Of a stretch of 64,000 nt of DNA, positions 32,335-43,751 are shown one piece after another (position 1 is the first letter of the stretch; each line of letters starts with the position of its first letter). A program made the position numbers and the translations under genes. The notes under the pieces are model-generated. The model searched no databases. It was not told the DNA's origin and worked only from the letters and a program-made list of their open reading frames with translations. The stretch is from Ligustrum vulgare (taxonomy: Eukaryota > Streptophyta > Magnoliopsida > Lamiales > Oleaceae). Location of the stretch: positions 25,982,513 to 26,046,512 of the forward strand of contig OY743181.1 of NCBI GenBank assembly GCA_963555705.1. The letters run 5' to 3'.

Positions 32335-33854
32335 CTAGTTATCTACCCGTGCGATGCACGAAATATATAATTTTTAAAATTATAATTTTGAAAATATTTT
32401 TATTCAATCATATCAAATTAAAAACATAGTTTAAATGAAATTTCAATACAAAATGTTACGAATATAAAAATTTAAAAAAGAAAAAACTATTCAAAATAAA
32501 AAATGCTACATGTACACTAAGTATACCACGCTACTCAAAATTTGGCACTCATTTAAATTTTTTATATAATTTTTTTAATTTTTATTTACGTTTTTCTCTG
32601 AAAATTTACCCACCTCATCACCTATTTCCCTTTTAATATGTTATAATTTTATTAACTATATATTTTTATTGTGTTGCTTACATATATTTTATTTTTCCTT
32701 GTTTTTTAAACATTCCAATTTTTGTCAAAATGATGAAATGATTAGCCTCCGTTTGGTAATAATATTTGGTTTATAAACTTGTTTATTTATGATTTTGAGG
32801 TAAAAAGTAGTGGCTGAAAATTGGATAGAGAAAATATGTGTGGTTAGAAAGTTGATAGAAAATAATTAATTATTTTTGTAACATGCGTATTGAAGAGTCT
32901 ACTCATTTATTGACATATTAGGAAGTAAAATTTCAATAATTTTATTTATTTAATTGTTTTCAAAATATATTAATTCAATTTTTTCATTTCTAACTTAACA
33001 AATCTATATAGCATATATTTATTTATTTTAAAATATATTAATCCAAATTTTTCATTTTTAATGTAACACATTTATATAGATATGATATGACAATTATTTA
33101 TATTCAAATATATTAATCCAATTTTTTCATTTCCTACATAACACGTGTTATTGAATTTGAAACTTAAAAAAAAAAAAAAAAACTAATAATAAAAAAAAAA
33201 AAAATTCTGCATGTACACTTAGTGTACGAGCATTTAAAGTTTGACACTTAATTAAATTTTTTATATAAGATTTCTTTTGACTTTTATTTACGTTTTTGTC
33301 TAAAAATCTTTCCATCTTATCAACTATTTTTCTTTTAATATGTTTTAATTTTTAATTTTTAATTAACTTTTTTTTTAAATATGTTCCTTACATATATTTT
33401 ATTCGAAATCCAATATATTAATTAATATATTTTATTTTTCCTTATTTTTTAAACATACCAATTTTTACCAAAATGAAATGATTAGAATTTCTACCAATTT
33501 ATCATTGGTGGTAAAAAGTTGATAGCAAATAATTAATTATTTTTGTAATATGCTTATTGAAAAACTTACTCATTTATTGATATATTAGAAAGTAATTAAA
33601 CTTCAATGATTTTATTTATCTATTTTCAAAATATATTGACTCAAAATTTTCAGTTCTAACTTAATAAGTTTATATAGTATGTATTTATTTATTTTCAAAT
33701 ATATTAATCCAAAATTTTCATTTTCAATGTCGCACATTTACGTAGACATCACATTTATTTATGTTCAAATATATTAATCCAATTTTCTCATTTCCTACAT
33801 AACACATTTATATATATATATATATATATATATATCCAACAGAATTAATATAGA
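32335..33854 (-). mobile_element. Small non-autonomous Helitron
   Basis: The 3' end on the minus strand is the CGTGCATCGCACGG hairpin followed by CTAG at 32335-32338 and then T. The likely 5' end is TCTATATTAATTCTG (complement of 33840-33854), as in plant Helitrons, although the flanking base is not the expected A. There is no coding sequence. The inside is built from two diverged direct copies of a ~700-bp module and ends in a (TA)n run at about 33808-33832. Confidence 0.65.
32506..33800. repeat. Diverged direct repeat inside the Helitron
   Basis: The sequence from about 32506 (GCTACATGTACACTAAGTATAC) recurs from about 33207 (CTGCATGTACACTTAGTGTAC). Both continue in parallel through ATTTACGTTTTT, a TTTAATATG stretch and ATATATTAATCCAA motifs. 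The copies are offset by about 701 bp with many substitutions and indels, so the duplication is old. Confidence 0.7.
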
Positions 33855-34005
33855 AAATAAATCAAAATATAAGTTGGAAATAAAGAGTTGCACTGTTCAT
33901 TCAAACAAATTACTTAGCCAATAAACACAATTAAAGACTTAAAATAAAAAGAAATTGACATAGACATCACCCGGTAAATTCTAAGAACACGATTACGATG
34001 GATTG

Positions 34006-35415
34006 TGATAAGTGTATTTTATACACTTATTTCTATCGTAAAAGTAGGATTTTATGTGTTTGTTTAAGAATATTTGCTATATATTTAGTTAGTATTTGTT
34101 TGTATTTTAGGAATAACCTCAAAGTCGAGAAAACAAATGAATTGAAGCTAAAATCAAGCCATTGGATGATAAAAGTTTCAAAGTATGCAAATCAAGAGTT
34201 GATGAAGTAAATCAATGGCTCGATTGCAAGAATACTTGAAGAAGAATCCAAATTCGGAAGAAATCAGAAGGTCGGGGACTAAATTGCAAAAATCAGAAGT
34301 TGAAGGACCTGATGTGCAATAAAATCATGATGACCAACTTAACGCACTTCAAAAGATGAAAATTGTACTCTAGTTGGATAACCATGCGATCGCATGGAAT
34401 TATAACGGCGCGATCGCAAGACCCGTTAGAAAATGGTCAGAATGGTTTTCCGGAAGCCTGCGCGATCGCATGGTCATATTCTGGGCCGCAGTTGGGTTTT
34501 TTGCTCGATTTTCAGCGAATTTCTCTTATTTTTGACCTAGACTTTGGGAGGATCTATATATACCAGACTTGGGGCACGAAATTAAGGATAATTCATGCCA
34601 AGACGTTGTCCAATTGGTAGGGGATCTAAGCCACGCCAAAATCAAGATAGAAGATATAATTCCAAGAAGATAAATGGGGTGACATCCATTTACTTTTCTT
34701 GCTATTTATTTTCTATCATGTATCTAGGCTAGGTTTTTAATTGTTAAAATTGTGACGATACTTTGTTTACCGAATCCCATGTTTTGATTTAGTATTTAAT
34801 TTAAGCTTTTTATGGATTTGAGCAATTGATTGTGTATTTATTTTCATTTATAATTGTGGAGACATAATTATTTGATGTTTGTGATAATTTTCTATGTTCG
34901 GAAGAGTAGGAAATTATTGGACTTGAGTTAATTGTCACAAGGTTCGATATGGGATAGAAATATATCCCTATGCTTTGTGTAATCCCAAAAAGTGTTCATA
35001 AATCGATAATGCTTTTCTATATGTTTGGATTTGTCATAAAAATATAGTCAAATTCTTTATAGAGAAATGTTTTAATTCACCGTTCGAAAGAGAGTTTTAA
35101 AAACATAAGGAACATGGATTTTCAATTTCCCATAAATTGTCGTTAAATGTTTAATTTAAAATATGGACGATGGAACAAAGTGGATTCACAATTCTAACAT
35201 ATTTATTTCATAAGTTTAGGTAAATCAATTTCATTGTTTTCTTTAGTTTAATCTTTAATTTAGTTTAAAAATCAAAATTCCCAAATTCAACGCTTTTCTT
35301 GTTCCGGTTAAGGATTCGTAATCTAAAATACAATTTGCACAATCTCTATGGGAGCGATATTCAGATTCACATTCATTATATTACTTGCGCGACCCGTGCA
35401 CTTGCAGAGCGATCA
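34006..35415 (+). repeat. Solo LTR A, Athila-like family
   Basis: A 1410-bp LTR, TGATAAGTGTATTTT ... AGAGCGATCA, with exact TSDs GATTG (34001-34005 and 35416-35420). It is in plus orientation, with a TATATATA box near 34553. Its start is the inverse of the LTR end in the element at 36434-43483, and its end (GCGCGACCCGTGCACTTGCA) is the inverse of that element's LTR start, so they are relatives. It contains three GCGATCGC palindromes (34386, 34410, 34462). The body has been lost by LTR-LTR recombination. Confidence 0.9.
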
Positions 35416-35420
35416 GATTG

Positions 35421-36050
35421 CTCAAATATCTAATCTTCAACTCCAAGAGCCCGATTTCTTCTCTTTTTAATCTTCAATGATTTCTTGATCTCGTCCTGGA
35501 TTTCTATTGGTTTTCTATGAATCTCTCCATCTTTATATGTAATTATTAATGATAATTCATCCTCTCTAATGTATGATCAACGCTTCTATTTGTCGCTACA
35601 ATTCATACTAGAAAATAATAACCAAAAAGAGTTCTAAATAAAAAACAAAATAAAATGAAATTGAACATATGTTCCTCATTTACACATTGCTATCGCATGG
35701 TTTTAGCCATTTGCTTCATGTGAAAAATTGTGGTGCATTGCAATCACTAATAATTAAACCATTCCGATGGCTTAATTATTTTTCATCTTTGTTTATTGAA
35801 TTTTAAACCTGCATAATTTTGATATATAACTAAAACTGTGCTCCGTTGTCTGCATTGAAATTGAAATTCAAATTCAGTTATATTTTCAATGACATATTAT
35901 TTTCTCCATGGGGTTACCTGTACTAATATTTATATACTATTTTCCTCACATGCTCCATACATAACTTTATTGTTTTCCTATAATCTCATACAAATTCGAG
36001 TTTTAACTTAAAATAATTTAACGAACACAAAATTAAGTAATAATAAATTT
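35421..36050. other. Intergenic, nothing recognised
   Basis: AT-rich sequence between the solo LTR and the tandem duplication. Frames are short and without motifs. Confidence 0.5.
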
Positions 36051-36051
36051 A

Positions 36052-36433
36052 AAAGAACTCAAAATTATTTACTTTTGTTGGTCCAGACTCCAAATAAGTG
36101 TAAAGGTGCACTTATGATTGCTCATATGTTCAACTAATTTATTCTCAGCGGTTTTACATTTTGTTAAATTTCCTTAAGAGAAGATACAATTACTGCTCCT
36201 TTAAAAAAAAAATACTAAATATGAGTCTAGATGTTCAAATATCTGCAAAAAAGGCATCGAAGAATGCTCAACCCCCCAAATTATTTACTTTTGATGGTCC
36301 AAATAAGTGTAAAGTTACACTTATGATTGCTCATATTTCAACTAATTTCTTCTCAGCAGTTTTACATTTTGTTAAGTTTCCTTAAGAGAAGATACGATTA
36401 CTGTTCCTGCAAAACAAAATAAAAAAAATACTA
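36052..36433. repeat. Old tandem duplication (216-bp period), second unit split
   Basis: Two units start in parallel (ACTTTTGTTGGTCC at 36071 and ACTTTTGATGGTCC at 36287). The sequence after unit 1, ACTAAATATGAGTCTAGATG (36213), reappears after unit 2 only at 43751, across the retroelement and the Stowaway. The second unit was thus broken by later insertions. A 74-codon frame at 36161-36385 is not recognisable. Confidence 0.75.
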
Positions 36434-37925
36434 TGTTCGCTAATATCTCGCGATGCGAGATATCCCCGTAAGTGTACGGATCGTGAGAAGTAATAAAGTG
36501 GATCTAAGAGTCCGGATTATCGTCCCACGAGGACTGCAATTAATTATCGAAATATGTTAGTTCTAAATCTTATTTGAATGAACAAAATAATTTGATGTTT
36601 GAAATCTAAAACAAAAAAATCAATTAAAGAATTAAATTGCTAAATTTGTTTTGTTTTTAAAAACGATTGTAAAATAGTTGGGATTTACGATTTCACCTAA
36701 CCAATTAAATTAACTCAAATTCCATTTTTTATTTCCTAATTATGTACTCGGTCGAATTCACTAATTTATATTGAAATTCCTTTCTCGAGTTTAAATCAAT
36801 TCTACCTATATAAGTCAACCATGTATCTCTACAGCGAGTCTGAATATTCCTTATCTAGATGCAATAAATACAAGAATTCACACACGACCGCAATAATAAC
36901 AAGAGTATATCTCTATCTCTCGTTCAATTATCGGATTTATTACCATGTTCTAAATTATTAACTCACCTCTCGAATTATGGAAATAATTCAATATATCATG
37001 AACTGGTGATCAAGCAATTCAAGCATTAAGAACAATAATAAATCAATACATGCAACAAAACATTAAAACAACGGAATTTGGAATTAAAATAATATGATTA
37101 GGCTACATCGTTCATCCCAACATAGAATTTAGTTACACATCATCAATAAAGAACAATAACAATAAATATAAGCATTCATTGAAAGTAATATAAAGAATGG
37201 AAATCTTGTACCAAGTTTTGATTCTTCAATTATCTTCAATTCACGCCCCTTTGCGATGCTTGATTCCCCAAGAATTTGATGTTGATTTCTCGATTGTGGC
37301 TCGTTCTTTGGAGAGGCAAAGGTCTGATTTTTGTGCCTCATGTGTTGTATTTATAGGTTTTGGAGAAACCCTAGGTCAAAAAGCCCAAAGCCTGTTAAAA
37401 ATCGCGAGAAAAATCTGATTTGCGGCCCAGTCGGATAACCTCGCGATTGCGTGGTAGACGTTAAAAACTCTCGGGTTAAGAATTTGCACCATCTCGCGAT
37501 CGCTTGGTATGTAACCAGCGATCGCGACTTCGCTCTTTTCTCGGATGTACAAGTTAGTCCCTGACTTTTAATTGCACCTTCAGTCCTCAACTTTCAATTG
37601 TTGCAATTTAGTCCCCAAACTTTATCTTCTTCTCGATTTACCCATTTAAGCTCTTAATTCATTCAATTAGGTCCTCCAACCTCTGATTCGTTCATTTTGG
37701 CACATTGCATCTTTCCGGTTGACGTCACAAACTTATCAATTGCTCGTTTTAGCTCCAATCAACATCCAATTATGCATTTTTCTCATCAATTACTTCATTC
37801 TTCATCTTTTGGGATATTTTCTGCAAAGTAAACAGATAAACACAAATTAAATAGCATATATTCTAAAATGATAATAATTTATTCTAATTTAGACGTACAA
37901 ATAAGTGTATAAAACACACTTATCA
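36434..37925 (-). repeat. 3' LTR of the Athila-like element
   Basis: 1492 bp, TGTTCGCTAATA ... CACACTTATCA on the plus strand. A TATAAATACA box lies on the minus strand at about 37348-37357. Compared with the other LTR it has roughly 25 substitutions and lacks a ~23-bp segment near 37440. GCGATCGC occurs at 37496 and 37518. Confidence 0.95.
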
Positions 37926-40900
37926 AATACCCCCAAACTAGAATTATTGTTCGTCCTCGAATAATGGAAAATAAACTACAAAAATCAAAGAAATAAAAGA
38001 GAAATTATTTTTATTGTGTTAACATGTTTACCATATGCCTCCATAGTCCAAACCAATTTAAGCTTTAAGCAAGCGTCATGAACAACAATGCAAAATAATT
38101 TCTAGTTATATCTGTCAGATTTTTAAGTGTGTGTGTGAATAGCCAATATCAAAAGCATACTTATGCAAAAGATATACTCAACACTGTGTGGCCCATTATG
38201 CATAATCTAGCCCGAATCTCATGTGGTCAATCTATGAATTCTAATGAAATTCCTTTCAGCGCTCATGGATGATCACCACTTTCTGCTTTTCTCTCACATA
38301 TCCCGGGTTTCTATCTATGTGGGTTCTAAAAATATTCTTTGCTTTTTCCACACAAGGTAGTCAGAATCAGAAAAAGTGTGCACAACAAATCAAAAGAAAG
38401 CAGTCCCCAATTCTACAACCTCAACCACCACAGCTCAGTCAACAAAGCTTATACCGTGCAATTTTTTTTTTTTTTTTTATTGGACGACTTTTTCTTTTAA
38501 TGTCTCTGTCTTTTACCATCTTTGTGCAGAACTTTTCATACTGGCTTTCTATATGACCCCTGTAGCGGGCTTTCAGATCGGCAACTCCCAAACCAGTTGG
38601 CTTTAGGGTACCAGGTTCAAAGAACCCCTCAGACGTACTTGCCCTAGTCATAAAGGCTTAAACAGAAAAGTTAAAGATGTTATAATGTATTATGTGTAAG
38701 TCCACTCTCCGTACTTGCTTTCTAATTGACCCCTGTAGCGAGCTTTAGGTCGATGTCTCCCAAGCCAGTTGGCTTTAGGGCACCAGGTTTGAAGGACCCC
38801 TCGGACTTACTTACTCGAGTCAAAAAGGTATTTGAAGAGCAGAATAAGACCTTCAGCATTTTTCTGTTTTTATGCTGGAAATGGTTTATACCCGTTGACC
38901 AAACTGTAATGACTAAAATGCAAACCAAGAACCACAGACCTTCAACCCGTCAATACACACAAATTCCAACCTTTTTACCCCCAAACTTGCCTTTCAGCAT
39001 GATTGGTTCTAATTTAGGGGTGGGATGTCTTATGATCTAAGTTCAGGGATTTTCAAGTCATTTCTAAGTTCAAATTGCATAAACTCTGCCCCACATGTAT
39101 TAAACAAAATTCTCTCACACAAGCAATTATCCAACGCTGGCTATGTGCGCAATGAATATGAATCTAGCAAAACATAACTAGTTCATAATAAGTTCATGCT
39201 TTCATGTTGTCCAATTTTCAAGCCTAAACACAAATTGATTCATACTATATCCTAGGCAATAAACATGTCAACAAAGTTTTCAAATTTTTTTTTATTTTAA
39301 TCCCAATAAAATCAAATGGAAGCATAGAATGAATATCATGAATACGGAAGCAATTTTTTAATGTGTGAGAAATTTTTTTATGTGTGAGATTTTCCACCCC
39401 CAAACTAGAAAGAAACATTGTCCTCAATGTTTGTTAAAAAGATCTTAAAAAAATGTAATACAAGACAACGAAGAGAGAACGAGAACTTCCCAGGTGAAAT
39501 GTGGATGCTTTGTTGCCTTGATGCTTTCATTTGAAATGATGTTGGATAAATATGACCATATTCTTGCCCTGCCCAACTTGATTGGATGTGTCTTGATTGG
39601 TGTTTACATTGCAATTAAGAGATAAGTAACATTAGAAATCATAAACACCAATAAGAAATAATGGAAGTTCAGTACCACACCCCCAAACTAAAGTCAAAGC
39701 AAAATTTTGAATTTTCAAAATTGGTCGACCACACACATTTAAGCCTTGACATCGCCTAGAAAAACATAAATTTTCCCGAGCCATCTTTTGATACTTTAAA
39801 GTTCACAGCATGATCAACAATATATTAAAAATTCAGCTCATTTGAAGGTCAATAGGGTCATGAAACAATGTCGAGAAGTAGGTGACGTGAGACAGTTTCT
39901 GGGTGCAATGGCCTTGCAATGGGGCTGCCTAGATGCAATGTTGGTTTTCATGATTTTCATGCAATGTAGTGAACTAATTCTTGAACTAAATACACACAAT
40001 CAATGATGAACATGTCATGAATTTAAATGCTCGAATGAATTTCTAAAATTAGCACAATAATGTATTTTGGCATTTCATCAAACACTTAATGGGCATTGCA
40101 AAAATCAATGGATATGCATAGGGTTGGAGGCATGAATGATCCCAAAATTTTTTTCTACTAAACCACAAATCACAATCTCCAACCACTAACCTAAGCCCAT
40201 TCTTCACCATTCACAATTTCAAAACCCAAGAACTCAAAGAAAATTTCAAAATTTTGAGTAAACATGGATTTAAGTGAAGAATTTCATACCTTTCATTGAT
40301 TTGGATGTGAAAATAGCAATGAATTTGGTGCAACTAGGTGTTGATGACATGCACACAAAATGGAAGATCAAATATGAGGTGATTAGGGGAGAGAAAAAGA
40401 GTTTATAATGTTTGAAATTGAAAACATGGGGCACAACACTTAAACTGCCGATTTTGGTCCCAGTACAGCCACGCGATCGCCTGGCTGGAGTGCTAGCGAT
40501 CGCGTGGTTCAAGGTTTAAGAATCTGTTGATTTTTAAATGCAAACTCATGATCTCCATAGCCTATTGGAACGCGATCGCGTAGTTCACGGCAGTAATGAA
40601 ATTTTTTCCTATTTTTGATTTTCAAAATCGTGTTTAGTCCCTTAATCACTTCATGATCTATGCAATGATTTTTCAAACATTAATTTCATGATCCAAGCTA
40701 GTGTGTGTGTGAGTTGGGATGATGATACAAGTTTTGCCTATTAAAAACATGCAAAATAAAAAACATACCTAAATATGCAATAATAGACTATTATGCAAAA
40801 GTGTTCTTAACATGAAACATGCAAAACACTCAAACACAGTTCCTATCATGCATTAATCTAAAATTTTAACGGTAAAATAAATAATGAAAGCGTAATAAAT

Positions 40901-40977
40901 AAAAGGGAATAAAGGTTGGGTTGCCTCCCAACAAGCGCTCCGTTTTAAGTCTAAAGCCCGACTTTTTACCTGGCTGT
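37926..40977 (-). other. Non-coding interior of the Athila-like element
   Basis: About 3 kb without a gene. The PPT is next to the left LTR (minus strand TAGTTTGGGGGTATT, 37926-37940). The same ACCCCCAAACTA motif recurs at about 39391 and 39664, as multiple PPT-like sites. A ~110-bp direct repeat lies at 38546-38656 and 38717-38829. GCGATCGC occurs at 40473, 40496 and 40572. The rest is anonymous. Confidence 0.7.
38546..38829. repeat. Direct repeat, two ~110-bp copies
   Basis: Both copies run TTTCTA..TGACCCCTGTAGCG through CCAGTTGGCTTTAGGG to a final AAAGG, at 38546-38656 and 38717-38829, with about a dozen differences. They lie in the non-coding interior of the Athila-like element. Confidence 0.85.
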
Positions 40978-41817
40978 TCAAGGAACTTTAAATAGAGCTT
41001 TTAATGACCTTCTTTGTTTGTGAAGGTCAAATTTGTTCCAAAGTGCATTTAAGCTCAAAAATTGTACCATGCCCATGTCATAAGTGTTAACATCTCCACT
41101 CGATTCAACCTTCAAAACCCAGACTTCAATTATTTCTTCATCACCAATGATGAAATCAATTCTTGCCCAATCATTGAATTTGGAGGATTGCATTGCAACT
41201 TCGACACCCTTAAGTGTCTGCTTTTCTGTGATCAACTCCTCTTTCTTCAATTGTTCTTCCTCTTTGATTGAAATCTCCTCGAGCTCGATGTCTTGACTCT
41301 GCATTGTTGACAATTGGACAAGGATATCTTCATGGCATCTATTTTCTTCTGGTTGATCCACTCTTTCAAGTTTTTCTTCTTTTTCTTCAACTGTTTCAAC
41401 CAATTTATCAGGCTCCTCTGATCTCTGCACCTGGATTTCTGGTAATGGCAATGGCTGACTCTCTATCATGCTAACTGTCCATTGCTCCATCAACTTCTTA
41501 ATCTCAACATGTTGTTTTTGCAATTCCTGATTTATCAAATCTTCATTGTCAAAATCTTCAGTTTCAACTTGAACTGCATGTGTTGGTGGACACTCCTGCT
41601 CTACCATATAATAATTCCCACAACAATCAGCCTTCCATATATCATCCTTGGGTGCAATAGGGAAATTGAATACAACATGATTTCCCCAACAGAAATCACA
41701 CATCAGATACGTCTGAACTGCAGTTCGATCAAAGAGCCATTGATTATTGTTTGCTGCCATCTTGTTGTGTTGCCTCCAACTGTCTGAAAACTCATTCAAT
41801 ACCTGAGAAGGGGACAA
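40978..41817 (-). CDS. 279-codon open frame of the Athila-like element
   Basis: The only substantial frame in the element, starting about 130 bp after the PBS, where gag would begin. Residues about 35-75 contain CDFCWGNHVVFNF, which resembles the CxxCxGxH start of a gag-type zinc knuckle as found in Athila gag, but lacks the final cysteine. A second CCGNYY follows. Residues about 90-215 are very rich in Glu, Gln and Lys (EEKEEKLERV and EEEQLKKEEL type) and would be helical or coiled-coil. The tail is unremarkable. I read it as a highly reduced or rearranged gag-derived protein; an unrelated acquired gene is possible. No stop interrupts it even though the element is otherwise non-coding. Confidence 0.6.
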   Translation of the reverse strand: MSPSQVLNEFSDSWRQHNKMAANNNQWLFDRTAVQTYLMCDFCWGNHVVFNFPIAPKDDIWKADCCGNYYMVEQECPPTHAVQVETEDFDNEDLINQELQKQHVEIKKLMEQWTVSMIESQPLPLPEIQVQRSEEPDKLVETVEEKEEKLERVDQPEENRCHEDILVQLSTMQSQDIELEEISIKEEEQLKKEELITEKQTLKGVEVAMQSSKFNDWARIDFIIGDEEIIEVWVLKVESSGDVNTYDMGMVQFLSLNALWNKFDLHKQRRSLKALFKVP

Positions 41818-41945
41818 TTCACAAATTTAAAAAAAAAAAAAAACTCAAACAAATAATAATAAAAAATAAAAATAAATAAAAAATACAAATACAAATTCAA
41901 ACTAAAGCAAGAACTAATTGGTATCAATATTAATATAAAAATAGT

Positions 41946-41968
41946 CCCCGGCAACGGCGCCAAAAACT
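41946..41968 (-). other. Primer binding site of the Athila-like element
   Basis: On the minus strand TTTTTGGCGCCGTTGCCGGGG follows the LTR end with a gap of three or four bases. TGGCGCCGTTGCCGGGG is the PBS context typical of Athila-type plant gypsy elements. Confidence 0.85.
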
Positions 41969-43483
41969 TGTTCACTAATATCTCGAGATGCGAGATATCC
42001 CCGCAAGTGTACGGGTCGTGAGAAGTAATAAAGTGGATCTAAGAGTCCGAATTATCGTCCCACGAGGACTGCAATTAATTATCGAAATATGTTAGTTCTA
42101 AATCTTATTTGAATGAACAAAATAATTTGATGTTTGAAATCTAAAACAAAAAAATCAATTAAAGAATTAAATTGCTAAATTTGTTTTGTTTTTAAAAACG
42201 ATTGTAAAATAGTTGGGATTTACGATTTCACCTAACAAATTAAATTAACTCAAATTCCATTTTTTATTTCCTAATTATGTACTCGGTCGAATTCACTAAT
42301 TTATATTGAAATTCCTTTCTCGAGTTTAAATCAATTCTACATATATAAGTCAACCATGTATCTCTACAGCGGGTCTGAATATTCCTTATCTAGATGCAAT
42401 AAATACAAGAATTCACACACGACCGCAATAATAACAAGATTATATCTCTATCTCTCGTTCAATTATCGGATTTATTACCATGTTCTAAATTATTAACTCA
42501 CCTCTCGGATTATGGAAATAATTCAATATATCATGAACTGGTGATCAAGCAATTCAAGCATTAAGAACAATAATAAATCAATACATGCAACAAAACATTA
42601 AAACAACGGAATTTGGAATTAAAATAATATGACTAGGCGACATCGTTCATCCCAACATAGAATTTAGTTACACGTCATCAATAAAGAACAATAACAATAA
42701 ATATAAGCATTCATTGAAAGTAATATAAAGAATGGAAATCTTGTACCAAGTTTTGATTCTTCAATTATCTTCAATTCACGCCCCTTTGCGATGCTTGATT
42801 CCCCAAGAATTTGATGTTGATTTCTCGATTGTGGCTCGTTCTTTGGAGAGGCAAAGATCTGATTTTCGTGCCTCATGTGTTGTATTTATAGGTTTTGGAG
42901 AAACCCTAGGTCAAAAAGTCCAAAGCTTGTTAAAAATCGCGAGAAAAATCTGATCTGCGGCCCAGTCGGATAACCGCGCGATCGCGTGGTAGAAACCCTA
43001 GCGATCCCGTGGTAGACGTTAAAAACTCTCGGGTTAAGAATTTGCACCATCTCGCGATCGCTTGGTATGTAACCAGCGATCGCGACTTCGCTCTTTTCTC
43101 GGTTGTACAAGTTAGTCCCTGACTTTTAATTGCACATTCAGTCCTCAACTTTCAATTGTTGCAATTTAGTCCCCAAACTTTATATTCTTCTCGATTTGCC
43201 CATTTAAGCTCTTAATTCATTCAATTAGGTCCTCCAACCTCTGATTCGTTCATTTTGGCACATTGCATCTTTTCGGTTGACGTCACAAACTTATCAATTG
43301 CTCGTTTTAGCTCCAATCAACATCCAATTATGCATTTTTCTCATCAATTACTTCATTTTTCATCTTTTGGGATATTTTCTGTAAAGTAAACAGATAAACA
43401 CAAATTAAATAGCATATATTCTAAAATGATAATAATTTATTCTAATTTAGACGTACAAATAAGTGTATAAAACACACTTATCA
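41969..43483 (-). repeat. 5' LTR of the Athila-like element
   Basis: 1515 bp, paired with 36434-37925. The TATAAATACA box on the minus strand is at about 42883-42892. It has an extra ~23 bp near 42990-43012, a local duplication of a TAGCGATCCCGTGGTAGA-type unit. GCGATCGC occurs at 42978, 43054 and 43076. Confidence 0.95.
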
Positions 43484-43751
43484 TACTACATCCATCCTAT
43501 AAAGATAAACTCACTTCTATTTTCACACAGATTAAGAAAACATAATTAATATATTTTGGAACTATAAATTTACCTACTTTCTACCTAATATACCCCTATA
43601 TTAAATAATGAGTTGTTCATATTTGTTGATAATAATGCGTATTAAATATGAGTATATTAGAAAATGAAAAAATTAATATACTCTCAACAAGGAAAGTGAC
43701 CTATAATTTGGAATAAAAAAAGGAGCATATCTTTGTGGGATGGAGGGAGTA

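Larger units (their letters stand above)
36434..43483 (-). mobile_element. Non-autonomous Athila-like LTR element (LARD)
   Basis: LTRs at 36434-37925 and 41969-43483 are nearly identical, and the TSD TACTA lies at 36429-36433 and 43484-43488. The PBS is beside the right LTR, so it is transcribed on the minus strand. The 4.0-kb interior has one open frame (41817-40978) and about 3 kb of non-coding sequence, with no protease, RT or integrase. It fits a large retrotransposon derivative moved in trans. Solo LTRs of the same family lie at 34006-35415 and 50771-52499. Confidence 0.93.
36431..43749. mobile_element. Stowaway-type MITE, split near its left tip
   Basis: The right end reads ATGGAGGGAG followed by TA (43750-43751); the left end is CTACATCCATCC preceded by TA (36429-36430). 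The body is 43484-43749 plus the first three bases at 36431-36433. These are diverged CTCCCTCCGTCC ends with TA target sites, the Stowaway (Tc1/mariner) pattern. About 267 bp once the inserted retroelement is removed. No coding sequence. Confidence 0.8.

Noticed and set aside
38461..38480. T-run near 38461 as a terminator or poly-A tail of a LINE
   Set aside because: It is inside the non-coding interior of the LTR element, with no endonuclease or RT coding and no TSD.
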